A stretch of 64,000 nt of DNA, taken from assembly GCA_033060915.1 (NCBI GenBank), contig CM065389.1, forward strand, positions 10,570,001 through 10,634,000, written 5' to 3'. A program made the translations under genes and the position numbers. This document shows positions 10,273 through 21,935 of the stretch, piece by piece (the first letter of the stretch is position 1; every line of letters begins with the position of its first letter). The notes beneath the pieces were generated by a model. That model was not told where the DNA came from. It ran no database searches and saw nothing but the letters and a program-made list of their open reading frames with translations. Origin of the DNA: Euryodendron excelsum. Lineage: Eukaryota; Streptophyta; Magnoliopsida; Ericales; Pentaphylacaceae.

Positions 10273-12695
10273 TTTAAAAGAGTTTTTATTTTTGCTTTCC
10301 TTTTTCCATCTAAATCTTATTATGGTTTTTTAGTTTGTTTAGCAAAACTTACCAAGGTTCTGGTCCTAATCTTCTTATTTTCATATCAGTGCCCAAGGTG
10401 AACATTATGCCGGTAAGAGTATTTTCTCCCACGGAGACGTCATCATTCAAGTGTTCTTCTTATTCAATTCAAAAGTTTAAGCTGTTAGGTGTTACTGCCT
10501 ATCCTTTATAAGTCTACAAAGACCTCTCACTTTCTATTCAACATGGGATCGGAATATACTCCTCCACCCAAATCGAGACGCTTTCAACGCGGGTCGGACC
10601 ATTCTACCTACTCTTGCCTTGGAGTGCTTGGCATATAATCGGACTAAAAATTAGATGGGGCTTATACCACTTGTCACATGCTTATATTTTTCACTACTCC
10701 TGTGCAGCACTTAGATACTCACCTTACTTGTAGGGACTAAGTAAGCTTTATAGAAAAAACGTAAGAAAAGTCGAGAAATTTGGAGAAGGAACATTTGAAT
10801 TACTTGAACTAAATAAATTTGGAGAAGGAACACTTAAATTCCTGTCACTGAGTGCCTTGCTGAAATAAATCTGCTAGCAGCACAGGTTGCGGTGGGGATG
10901 AGGATTCTATTGGATTAATCCCACGTGCAAGCATATACGAAATCATACTTACGACCACACGTACACATTAAAAAGAAACACAATACAGAGAATGAACGTG
11001 GTTCGATACGAATCTAACTATGTCTACATAGTCTTAGGTTGTGTTTGAATCAATGGTTTGGTAATGGAAAGAAAAAAAGATAAAAAAAAAAAAAAAGGTA
11101 AGGCACAAAGAGAATAAAAATCCTCATTATTTCCTTTTTCTTCATTTTTTTTTGGATAAATCCGAGTTCCAGCCTTAGTCATTTGAATTTGTACAGGAGC
11201 TGAGTTTTATATATTTTCTTTGCAATATTATAGGTGGACAAAACCTTGAATACCAAAACTTGACTGTGACTGACACACAATCGATCATTTGCAGTCTGGA
11301 GGAGGCATTCATGAATTATCAGATTCTTAGAATCCTCATAAACTGGTTAAATATGAGGATATATATCGATGCAACTTAATTAGAAACTGAAACTTGCTTG
11401 CTGTTTGATTTCCGCCAAGGACAATAATTAGAAATTGAAATAGGTAAGACGGGCTCCAAGAGTTCCCCTGCTTGACAATAAAAAAATATGCGCTGAAATT
11501 TTCTCTGTTCTATGGAGGGCTTCTTGTTGAAAGAACGCTAAGTATATGCTCCTCATCTTTGAAATAGCTTTAAGAGATATTTAGAGATCCTCTTTGGCTT
11601 ATCAAATACCTAGGCAATACGTTTTAGTGGCAGTTAAATGAGAAAAACACAGCATTCACATGCTCAATCAGAAGCATGAGCCCTGTGGAAATCTTCTTTG
11701 AAGTTTTTCACAAGTACCTTTTAGTTTTCATCGATTTAGGCTGAATAGGTCAAATCATTTCATATACTCTCTCGTGTTTTGCTATCCAAAATTTCAATTA
11801 TAGATGTCTTATGATTTTATCACACTTAAACATGTAGTTTCATGTGTCCCATATTTACATTATCTTGCTCACATAAATTATAGATTATATTTCGACAATA
11901 ATGTTTGTTGGCATCATTTGGGAAGATGCATGAACACTTCCAAGGATCTCCTAAGATTATTCTTGAAGAGTAAACTTTTGTCTGACCTCGAATGGCTTTA
12001 AGGCTTCACTTGATCCTTGGAACTGTTCTATACGGCTACCAATTGCTCCCATATATTTTTATTTTTGTTAACTGATACATAATTATATTATTCTCTAATT
12101 GGATATTTGGATACCAATTCTTTATACCCCTCTAATGAGAACATAATCAATTTTTGTTCTCTTAATCAATTCGTCATAGGCAAAGCTCATGCAAACCTGA
12201 CGCTAGACGCCGCCACGGCCTGTACCACCAACTCCATTTCTCAGGGGGTTATCGAATTCTCCAACAAAATTATCTTTGCCAGAAAAATCATATCAACTGT
12301 ATTAGGATTTCAAAACTATTGCAAGATAAATATAGTTTAGGCTTCGCGTGTTCTTAATTTGAAGCACCATGCTTCGACATCAACCCGCTGTTACCTTAAT
12401 CAGATCAAAAGAAAATCCATTTTCAAGGAAATTGAAATTAAGTACTCCATCCTCTCCATTGATATTATTTGAAATATATATATATATATATATATACATC
12501 ATCTCTTTTGGACAGCTTTCATCTAGTGGACAAAACACTCAAACAGAACAGAAAAACACAAAAGAAAAGGAAAGAGAAAAGACCATCAAGGCTATAAAAC
12601 TACTGAAACATAGACACAGGTGAAGCTGGAACAGACATGGCGTATACGGTAGTGTTCTTGTGGATTAGGATCACCACACTACACTTTATACAATC
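10273..12695. other. intergenic
   Basis: No gene supported; the open frames here are short and carry no known motif. Around 10490-10640 and 10915-11035 the text resembles common plant LTR or leader debris (including cgtggttcg), but no borders could be set. An (AT)n tract lies at about 12475-12497. Confidence 0.5.
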
Positions 12696-12701
12696 TTTAT
12701 T
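12696..12701 (-). terminator. candidate polyadenylation signal of the sulfate transporter gene
   Basis: The minus strand reads AATAAA about 150 bases after the stop codon at 12851-12853, a normal distance for a plant 3' untranslated region. No transcript end can be seen directly. Confidence 0.4.
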
Positions 12702-12850
12702 CTTATCACGAACCCCACCAGCCACTACTCAACTGGGTCCGAGCCTCCTCTTCTTTATACACTATATGTGCCTATGCATCTCATCATCTTCTTTTTGGTT
12801 CCAAGTAAAATCATCTGTTCGATTTTGTTTTTGCTTTTTCATTCGACACC

Positions 12851-15179
12851 TCAAACCTCTTCTGTGGATTTCGGTGAACAAGTTAGAACAGCGTCTGCTA
12901 CCGTGAGGAAGATCTTGTCCTCACCGATCAAATTTGCAAAAGTGGATGCATGTAGCTTGTCAATCACCATTTGTCCGGGATTTGCCAGAACAAGCTGTGG
13001 CCACAAGAAGAGTGACTTGTTTAAGGTACATGCTGAAGTAGTGTAAAATTTACATGTGCTTTTTTAGCAATTTAGTTACCTGAATATCTCTCTTGTGGAG
13101 ACTCCTGTGTAACTCTTCCAAGGCATGGATGCCGCTGGTGTCGATGTCGGTAACGGCTGGAAGGAACAGAAAACATCACAAAGAGTGAATCTAAAGCCAA
13201 GAAACATAATAACAGCATGCTTGGAGATAGGTATATAGGGTTTGAGGATAAGTTTTAAAAAAAAAAATTATACTTACGTGACATATCAACAATCAAAAAT
13301 TGGATTTTAGGTAGGTATGATGCTTTTAATTGCTCTTCCTCATCAGTCAACCATCTCAATATCCTGCAAGGAGGTCATTTTTTAGACTGAAGCTACCAGA
13401 ACTTAAAACCAACTTTAGGCTCCCAATATCTCCATCCACAATGTTCAAAACACGAGCTCTTTTCAGGTCAAAGAGCGAGAGTATCTTCAACAATTATAAC
13501 ATTGCATGAATTGTATATATAAAATTCATAAATCAATAATTCAGCTTCATTAGAATTTCAACTTCAATATAATATCGGAAAATAATAAACAAAGAAGCAC
13601 TCTTACCTTTCCTTGATATAGTTGGAGTTCGAGAAGTAGATTGCAGAGTCAACTCTCACAATCAAAACACCAGGAACCTTAGTTGCTTCTGGATATTGTT
13701 GGATGTTCCTGTAAACATTTGTTCTAGGGATTCTCCCAAGAATTGCTGTCCTTGGCCTTGTGACTTGTAGGAGGATTTTAGCAAAAGATATAGAGACCTA
13801 TCATGATAGAGTATACATATTGATTAGGTGAATCACCTTCTGGTTGACAAAAAGACTCTACACTGATCTATATCTGAATCCTTACCGCAATTAAGAGACC
13901 AATCTCAACAGAGGCAAAAACCACGCCAAAAAATGCTCCCATGCAAGCAATGAAGTCAAATTTATCGATCTTCCATATCAAAATTGCTGCCTCAAAGTCA
14001 ATTAGGCCGATGACAGCAGATATAATGATAGAAGAAAGAATGGCATTTGGGGTGTACTTAAAAAGTGGTGTGATGAATTCCAAGGTTAGGAATACAACAC
14101 AGGACATTACAATGTTAGATACAGCAGTTTGGCAACCAGCCATGTAATTTACTGCTGAGCGAGAGAAGGAACCTGCAAACATCAGCAAATATTAGCAAAA
14201 TCATAATCGTCTTGCATCCAATTGATTGAAAAAAATTTGAAGGGTGATTAAATACTTATCAATTGAACGATATTGTTCCAGATTAAACAAATATTGATTT
14301 TCAGAAGTATGTATTGTTTAATTCCTGTGCTTCCTTCTCACCTGTTGCTACATAGCAGGATGTCATTGAACCAACAACATTCATTGTTCCTAGTGCAACC
14401 ATTTCCTTGTTTCCATCCAGCTGATAGTCCTTCATGGCAGCAAATGTTCTTCCAATTGCTACTGCTTCCTGATGCCAAAAAGATAAAATAGAAAAAAAGA
14501 AAAAAAATATTAGATACATGAAAGTAAAAATCAAAATTTTCTTGTTAACTAAAGGAGGATGCAAAATTGGCTCACCGTTAATGCTATCATACCAGCCACG
14601 ACACCAATCCTAAAACCTTTTAGGAGATTGTCACCACTGAAATATATTTCGTTCACAGATGGAGGATTTATTCCTTTTTCTATATGTCTCACCTTAACAC
14701 ATCAATAAAACTATTAATCATTTGACAAAAACAAACTATACGTTCAAAAGTTCATGATATTGGAAAAGGTACGAAACAAGAAATATATACATACTATTTG
14801 AACACCGTGCTTCTCTGCATGAGTAATATACACAAAAAAGGTGGACAAGACAACAGAGATAAGTGGAGCGATTGCAGGTACCCAGAAAAGTTTCTTCTTC
14901 TTCTTCCCCTGTTCATCAAATCATGTGAGAATTTGGAAATACTTTTCAACAGCTAAAAATTCAGAAAGTACAAAAAATTAAGGACTCTTACGATGTACTT
15001 AGCAAATAGAAGGAAAGCCAAAAAGGTTGCTCCAATGACTATTGTCTGCCAGTTCCACTGCAAATGTGGTGAAAATAAGATTCAGCAACTTCATGAAAAC
15101 TGAATAGAGTAGATTTTGGCAAGGGTTCTGCCTGTGGTAAGCAAGAGATTGCATCCCTTAATCATTGTTTTTTTTTGCC

Positions 15180-15222
<43 letters not shown>

Positions 15223-16379
15223 CGTTGGGGCGGCGTTGGTTGAGATGGGAGAAACTTACCCCATTATGGGCAGAACCAAAAACTGACTTCAGCACAGAAA
15301 TAATATCAGTTTTCTTTGTGAAAGTCTTGATGCCAAGAAAACCTTTAAGTTGTTGCAGAGCAATTGTAATAGCAGCTCCAGCCATAAAACCGACAACAGC
15401 AGCATGGGATAGGAAGTCAATTAGAAAACCCAATCTGATACAAAACCCAAACCACCGTCATGATATAATAATCAACTGAAAAGAAACAAGAACATGAACA
15501 ATTTAAAATTTAAACAAAGAAACATAGATGATGCAAGTCCTGTCTGAGACTTAAGAGGTATCCAAGGAGAGGTATGTCTCTATTACCTGAGAAATCCTAG
15601 TGTAAATTGGGTGACCCCAGCGAAAAAAGTAGCTGTAAATGCAAGGCGCCTATATTCAGCTGCATTTGTTGTAGGATCAATCTCATTCCGAAGCAGAGTC
15701 CCCAGCAGGAGAGACACCACAGCCACTGGTCCTATAGCTATATCTCGTGAACTACCCATAAAGGCGTATATCAATGGCGGAACAAAGCTGGAGTCTGTAA
15801 CAGTTTAGAGCAAAATAAGAAAGAAATCAAATAGGAAATCTCACAAAATACCAAGCATGTTATGGTAAGGAGAGCAGGTCGTTGATAAGTACTATGAGAA
15901 CTTACACAACCCGTACTGGGGATCCAAATTTGCAAGCTTTGCATACCCAATGTCCTGTTTTACAAGTTGAATTGTTAGAAATGTCTAAATGTGAAATATT
16001 GGATTTTTCAGTACATTCATATTTCTTGTGGTATCGAACCTACCTGAGGAATGCAGAGACTTGCAATGGTTAGTCCAGCAATAAGATCGCCTCTAAATTT
16101 TGATAAATTGTAACTCCGCGCCCATTCAACAATGGGAAAGATGGCTTGTATGCCTAGGATGAATTTCCGAGACCTGGTTTGATCCTTGAAGTGCCGTAGA
16201 GGTTCATCCGCAAAAAATGTCTCTTTTAGAGTGGTTGTGAACTCCTTGAAAAGGTTTTGCTTGGGGGGAACTCCCACCTTGTGAATGTATGGCAAATTCT
16301 GCACGTGACGTTGTGAGGACGACAAACTTCGAATGTCCATCTCTTTCGTTTCCAGTTCCTCATCAGTGTTATGAGCCAT
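12851..16379 (-). CDS. SULTR1: high-affinity sulfate transporter, SULTR group 1
   Basis: Thirteen exons can be placed with GT-AG borders and consistent phase: 16044-16379, 15906-15954, 15587-15794, 15260-15434, 14992-15057, 14795-14908, 14576-14692, 14342-14468, 13886-14172, 13607-13797, 13278-13363, 13080-13156 and 12851-12994. They total 1977 nt, or 658 residues, the usual family length. The N-terminus has the [13 protein letters not shown] signature. Hydrophobic segments from [13 protein letters not shown] through [17 protein letters not shown] make the SLC26/SulP membrane core. The C-terminal STAS domain includes [15 protein letters not shown], whose Thr-Ser site is important for activity in this family. 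The protein imports sulfate with protons across the plasma membrane, mainly in roots under sulfur need. The intron after exon 4 carries a 41-base G run (C run in the gene sense). I see no break in the frame. The exact paralogue number is not assigned. Confidence 0.95.
15182..15222 (+). repeat. uninterrupted 41-base poly-G tract
   Basis: A run of G, preceded by a run of T and cccc, lies in the intron between exons 4 and 5 of the sulfate transporter gene. In the transcript it would be poly-C. Confidence 0.9.
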
Positions 16380-16656
16380 TGAAGAGGGCTATTAGATTCA
16401 ACTGTAATGCAGCAAAAAAAGAAAAAGAAAAAATGGATGGATGTGATCAGGAAAGAAATAAAAAAACAAATTGCTGATTTTACAGAGGAATGGCATATAA
16501 GATTGACATCGTTATTTTCTACATGCAGGATGTGGCTAACAAGCTCCTAAAGGTCAGCTTCCAATATTCAAGCACCCAAAAGGGCCAAAATCATATTGAA
16601 TTTACTGTTCTTAATTTTTTTTTTTTTTTGCTAAAGGAAGATTATATTTATCCCAA

Positions 16657-16845
16657 AAAAAATGATTATAATTGGATTCTAAATGTAGCAAAACAATATG
16701 GTTTAGTAGATATTGATGTTAGGGAAAAAATTAAAGCTAACCCCGACAGAGAAAAATGACTATAATTTGATTCTAAATGTAGCAAAACAATATGGTTCAG
16801 TAGATATTGAGGGTTAGGGAAAAAATTAAAGCTAACCCTGACTGA
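16657..16845 (+). repeat. 94-bp tandem duplication
   Basis: The segment containing attctaaatgtagcaaaac recurs after 94 bases with few changes, giving two adjacent copies. It lies in the putative leader intron. Confidence 0.85.
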
Positions 16846-18369
16846 GTGAATAGAAGATAGCTAAAGAAGAGTAGGCGACTACTGCTTCAAGAGTGCAAGT
16901 CCTTCTTCAACACTAGAACAGCTTGGGAAGCTCTTATATAATTCTCAAGCAAGGTACAGGTCAAACTATCCAAGCTGGAAGAGAGGCTTAACATCAGCAA
17001 TAAGGTATGAATGTGGATCTCTTCCTTGCCATATTCATAGTTGACAAACGTAGGCAGGTTTTAAAATTGAGACCAACGGGCACACGGATTATTCAATAAG
17101 CAGCAATTGATGTAAGCAAATTGATCATCTCTTCCAAACTTGTGGTTTGAGGAGGTGTTGACAATTGGGAGGACAGGAAAAAAATTTTAAGTCACATAAG
17201 CAAACATTTCCTATGCTCTTTCGTCTTGTGCTCCTTTATAACTATTATGAAAAGTTCACAAGAAAGTATTTTTTTAACTAAGTCATGGCGCTGTTGCTTA
17301 ATAATTCCGAGTCAATAAAGTAGAAAAAAAGTGGGCAAGCAACTTCGGTGCTTCAGAAGAGGCCATCGGAAAGCGCATTTTCAGTTTTTAATGAAGTTTT
17401 ATGTGAAACATTAGATCAGATTACATCTTTGACAATACCCTCATTTTAATGTAAGTCTTCCTATGGTAGTTTAAGTGACCTTTTACCTGAATTTAGAATT
17501 TCCAAAGAAACTATAAACTGAAAAAAAAAAAAAAAAAAGAAAGAAAGAAGAATTCAACTTCGTGAAAATTTGAGAAACAGCAGCTTAGATTATTATTACA
17601 GATAAGAATGTCTTGTTTCGTATGATAAAAACAAAATACTCAGCTGCAATAAGTGAACGATAGGAAAAGCATTTTATTCCTATGCTCATTATAAATTTAC
17701 CTTGCACTTTTAGCATGGGAATATAATGTAAAGTTAAAAAAAAAAGGTATTCAAATATATTAAAAATGAAATCATGCAGATTGATATTCATACATTCGAA
17801 CAGGAATTAGAATACCTAACACACTAAAATTTTCAGAAAGTTCCAATCCATATCCCCCTTTGGAGAATTGTAAAAGCCAACTTGAACCCTTCCATTAAAT
17901 AAATCATGATTAGTTGTTAAATAGTCATATCAACAGCCTTACGCCATATATGTATATATACACACACTCTATTCCACCTACACTGTGCCAATAAAATAAT
18001 ACAGAAGAAGTAAAACAGAGCATAGAAAAAAGAACGAAAGAGAGAGAAGCAGTCAATCTCTAACTACCAGAAAGAGTATAAAAACATTTAGCAGTTAACA
18101 ATATTAATCAAAGCCAAGTAATCTAATCAACTTTTGTAGAAGTGGGTCTTTTACAAATTACATTTTCTTTTTGGAGAATAAAAAAAAAAAAGTCCATATC
18201 TGACCTCTTTCCTAAACGTTTTCATGAATGCCATTGATAGTGGATGGTACAGCAACACCTACCATGATTCTAGTATAGGTCGTACACTGTAGGAGGGTCT
18301 TATGCATATATATATATATATATACACATACAATTTTCAAAAAGGGGAAAGTCCAATCTGTAAACACAC
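16846..18369. other. upstream, probably intronic DNA of the sulfate transporter gene
   Basis: No coding sequence is recognised. An A-rich run lies at about 17522-17538 and an (AT)n tract at 18308-18324. Confidence 0.5.
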
Positions 18370-18626
18370 CTGACGGTCCTGGAGTTTTTGGAATATAAAA
18401 AATGATGATCCCAATCCTTGAAGAAGATTAAAGACAGGAGGACCCAAATCCTGTCCAGGTTCTATGTATCAGAAAAATTTGAGCCAGTGAAAATTTTCTT
18501 TCCCAAGAATCATCATTCCAAGAAGGAAAAAGAGGAATTCTATTCGAGTTTCTCAAAAGAAAGTTGTAATGCTCTGCTTGGTTGCCGAGAAAATCTGTGA
18601 GAGCTTTCTCGCTAGCCAAAGAGAGC

Positions 18627-18631
<5 letters not shown>

Positions 18632-18660
<29 letters not shown>
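18632..18660 (+). repeat. (GA)n microsatellite
   Basis: About 29 bases of GA, read as CT in the sense of the sulfate transporter gene, where it may be part of the leader. Confidence 0.9.
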
Positions 18661-18662
<2 letters not shown>

Positions 18663-18792
18663 CACCACGAAAGTTCACACTTTTCTAGGATCAAATGAGA
18701 AGACAAGAAAATCCAAAAGGAAGTGAGTTTAAAGACTGGTTTGTGTGAGCCTGTGGGAGATGGGGGTGGGGTTAAGGTTGTGTTTTTCCGAC

Positions 18793-18855
18793 CACGTGCG
18801 ATGAATTTTCAGGACTCAACAAATGATCGATACCGACGGAACTGCCCTCCACGTG
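18793..18855. promoter_or_regulatory. two G-box (CACGTG) words upstream of the sulfate transporter gene
   Basis: CACGTG occurs at 18793-18798 and 18850-18855. Two palindromic G-boxes 57 bases apart lie just upstream of the CT-rich putative leader. G-boxes bind bHLH and bZIP factors. Linkage to this gene is inferred from position. Confidence 0.3.
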
Positions 18856-18998
18856 TGGTGCAGATGAAAAGTCAAAGGTTGGGATCGGACTGGCTTCGGT
18901 CGTCATTTGGCTGTATCTGGACGTGTTTGCAGCCCCACTTCAAACTGACTATTCTTTTTCAGTGTTTGGTTGGGCGTGCAGGCGTTTGGGTAAAATGA

Positions 18999-20111
18999 AT
19001 CTGGATGTTTTGACAGCCTGCTTCAGTTTGTGGAGGGCGTTTGGTTTTCGAACTCTACCACAAGGAAATTCACTCGGGTCACGCAATGCAATTCAATAGT
19101 TTACTTAAATTTGAATTTTACAGTAGAGCACCTATTAAATACAAAAAATGTAAAAATCACTCCTATTGAAATTCACCCCTAACTGCTCAGTACTCATTAT
19201 CAGGATGAACTCAGAAATTTTTTTTTTTTGGGAGGGGGGCGGCAAAAGTAAATTTCTTTTTTAATTTAAAAGATTAAGATAAAATTTTTAAATTTTAGCA
19301 AGGTCAATATACTATTTATATTAAAAATACACAAAATAATATAAGACCTACAGAGAATTTTGAAAACGGAGGGAGGGGGCCAGGCTCTCTTGGCCCTAAG
19401 GTAAGTCCACTATTGCTGATTATTAAATTGAGACATTGAATATTTTATTACATCAGTAATATAAATTTGTAATTATTGAAGAGACTTTTAATAAAGTAAA
19501 ATTTAACATACATGAATATTGAGAAACTTTGTATGAATTAACAACTGACTTAGTAACATAAATAAATAGTTTTGACCAACAAATTGTGATTTGATTTTTT
19601 TGACCTTTTGAGATGAAATTTGACCATTGCATGAGCTTACATTACTTATTTTGATGTTAGCACACGTCTCAAATTTATGTGCATCATCACTTATTTTGAT
19701 GTTAGCGCACGTCTCAAATTTATGTGCATCATCATCTATAAAAAAATAAAAATAAATATAAGGACTCGTGAATAGCTAAGCTACCTGATGTTGACCTCAC
19801 CGAAGCGGCTGGAGCAAAATTCAAAACAGTGCTAGTTTTATCCGCTATCCTTCTTCTTACAAGTGAGGGTCTTCCTATACGAAAGAGAGAGGATTATGAA
19901 TATAGCATAAATTAAGACTCTAAATTTTAAAAGCTCGAGATTAATTTGCATCGTTTTTAAATTTGCAAAACCTTAGGAGCTCGTATGAAATTTGCCATGT
20001 TTCTAAGGTCTCCCAGAAAGAAAATCTCCAGGGTTGTGTCGCTTGTTTAAAACAAATACACACCGTTTGTGAACCAAATATATAGACTATATTTCACGAG
20101 CCTATGGAAAC
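18999..20111. other. intergenic with degraded repeat
   Basis: No gene. The stretch 19205-19430 has a T run followed by gggaggggggcgg at one end and gagggggccaggctct at the other, like a widespread degraded plant repeat. A similar but shorter tract lies at 44330-44500. Confidence 0.35.
19644..19733 (+). repeat. 45-bp tandem duplication
   Basis: Two adjacent 45-bp copies starting acttattttgatgttagc differ at one base (cacacg against cgcacg). Confidence 0.9.
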
Positions 20112-20114
20112 TAA

Positions 20115-20275
20115 CGTTTTGTTTAAAATTTAAATTTTTGGTAAAAAAAGTAAAAATAAAAAGAAAAATGTGAGAAAAAAGAGAATAAAAATACTATTTC
20201 AGTTTTTAAATTTTTCCCTCACTTTTTTTGTTTTCTTTAACTTTTCTATTAAAAATTCAAGTTCCAAACAAAGCG
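20115..20275. mobile_element. Tourist-like MITE
   Basis: The ends cgttttgttt and aaacaaagcg form an inverted repeat with one mismatch. A 3-bp taa flanks both sides (20112-20114 and 20276-20278), as in PIF/Harbinger-derived MITEs. It is 161 bp long, AT-rich, without genes. Confidence 0.5.
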
Positions 20276-20956
20276 TAAATAATCTCTTTTTTTTTTTCCA
20301 AAGAAATAACTAATGCATGAAAAATGTTCTAAAGATTACATATATAGTTTTACTAAAGCTAATAAGATACTAGAATATGTATTACTCTGTATTGAGGAAT
20401 GGTTCTTAATACTATTTATTGATATAAATACTTTTATATTTTCCGGGTCATTTGAATAATAAGTCTTATAAAGCTGACTTGATATTTAAATATAATGTCT
20501 TAGATATTAGCTTAATACAAATATGGCTAAAGGCATCCATTTCAGACAACATTCTAATCCATTAACACAAAGATGGGCATTTTTACATTTCCAGTATGTT
20601 GCAGATAGATTGAATAAAACCATGATTTATATGCGATAGAGACTAATTAAGGATCCTAGAAATCCTCGTTTATAAGAGGCAACATGACATTTTTTTTTAT
20701 ATATATATAAAAAAAAGAGGAATGATATATGCTGTACTGTGCCTAATCAGGTAGCCTGATGATAGAGATCCCAATTGTTAGACAACAAAAATATAACGAA
20801 CATGACAAAGAAGGATAGGTTATCTAAAACATTATGTTCCACACTCCTTATAAATGGTTGACCTTCAACAATGACATTACAAAGAGAATATCAACTTCCT
20901 CTTATCACAATTCCCTCCAAGAAGCGAGGCCACCATAGTATATAGCGCACACACAT

Positions 20957-21398
20957 TGTTTGGGTTCATATCCAAAGGTTATGGAAGTTAAGGAAGATCA
21001 GTCATCATTACCGACCATTGAAGTCAAGAAAGGAAGGTCACCCATTATTGTTGAAGGTTGAAGGTTGAAGATTGAAGAATGAAGCCACCAACTTTTGTCA
21101 AAGTCTGCCACCGCCCTATGAAAGCATTCTCACCACTTTGTCTAGATTTTGCAACTACAAAATCTCTAAAAAAATTATCCTCCCTCTCTTATAAATAGAT
21201 GATTGAGATGAAGAAGAATAGCATAGAGAGAAAATGAAGATTCGAGAGTTTTTTTTTTTATAAGAGTGGTGAGTTGAGTAGAAAGAGAGCCCAAAGCCTC
21301 CTCCTCATCCTCTATAAATTTTTCTTTCCATAAATAGTGAAATTTTTGTTCTTCAATTTCTTTTTTATGTAGGTCTTTAATTGATTTTGAGCCCAACA
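20957..21398 (+). repeat. Copia 5' LTR
   Basis: Begins TG and ends CA, 442 bp. A TATAAATA box at 21190-21197 is kept in the other LTR. The block ggttgaaggttgaagattga near 21054 shows short internal repeats. Confidence 0.88.
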
Positions 21399-21400
21399 AG

Positions 21401-21412
21401 TAATATCAGAGC
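21401..21412 (+). other. Copia primer-binding site, mutated
   Basis: Two bases after the LTR the text reads taatatcagagc. This matches the initiator-Met tRNA primer site used by plant Copia elements except for two G-to-A changes. Confidence 0.7.
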
Positions 21413-21935
21413 CTCGTTAGAGTCACTAGAGCAAAAACAGAGTAATTTTTCCTTACTACCCATAAATCAAAGTGTTCAAAATTGTGTTTCAATTATACCA
21501 GTGTGTTCGTCTCGATGATACAAGTCTAGCGCCATAAATCGCATCGAAAACAGAGTTAAAACGAGCCGATCAAAGTCTTTCTCCGACAAGTCAGTACGGG
21601 CGACATCACCGTTATCAAAGAAGAAAAAGAGCTGACATCATCAGTACATCAGCACCCAATCAGTTGCCATGTCATCGCCCAGTCAATAGTAGGTGCCACA
21701 TATCAAAACTTTCTAAAAATTATAGTTTGGCCCCAAAAGTTTTCAAAAATTATAGTTAAGATTCAGAACTTTCTAAAAATTACAATTTAGCCCTAGAACT
21801 TTCTAAAAATTACAGTTTGACCTCTAAAAAACCTAAAAAATTTTAGTTAAGCCCTTCTTAGGTTTTTCGTCGTTTCGGATGCAACCATGCACTCTGTTTT
21901 GGTAAATTCTACTTTTATAGTACTGTACAAGCCAA

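Larger units (their letters stand above)
16402..18369 (-). other. candidate 5'-leader intron of the sulfate transporter gene
   Basis: On the minus strand a strong pyrimidine tract and gcattacag lie just 22 bases before the start codon, a clear acceptor with the exon starting at 16401. A fitting donor, cgtcag followed by gtgtgt, is at 18369/18370, after a CT-rich leader. This would make an intron of about 1.97 kb. The acceptor is well supported; the choice of donor is inference. Confidence 0.35.

Noticed and set aside
15165..15433. Open frames with a Gly or Pro run across the sulfate transporter intron
   Set aside because: They only read through the poly-G tract; exon 4 has a clear donor at 15259/15260 and phase fits without the run.
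18428..18706. Minus-strand 92-codon frame with a Leu-Ser repeat
   Set aside because: It translates the CT microsatellite in the probable sulfate transporter leader and has no ATG at its start.
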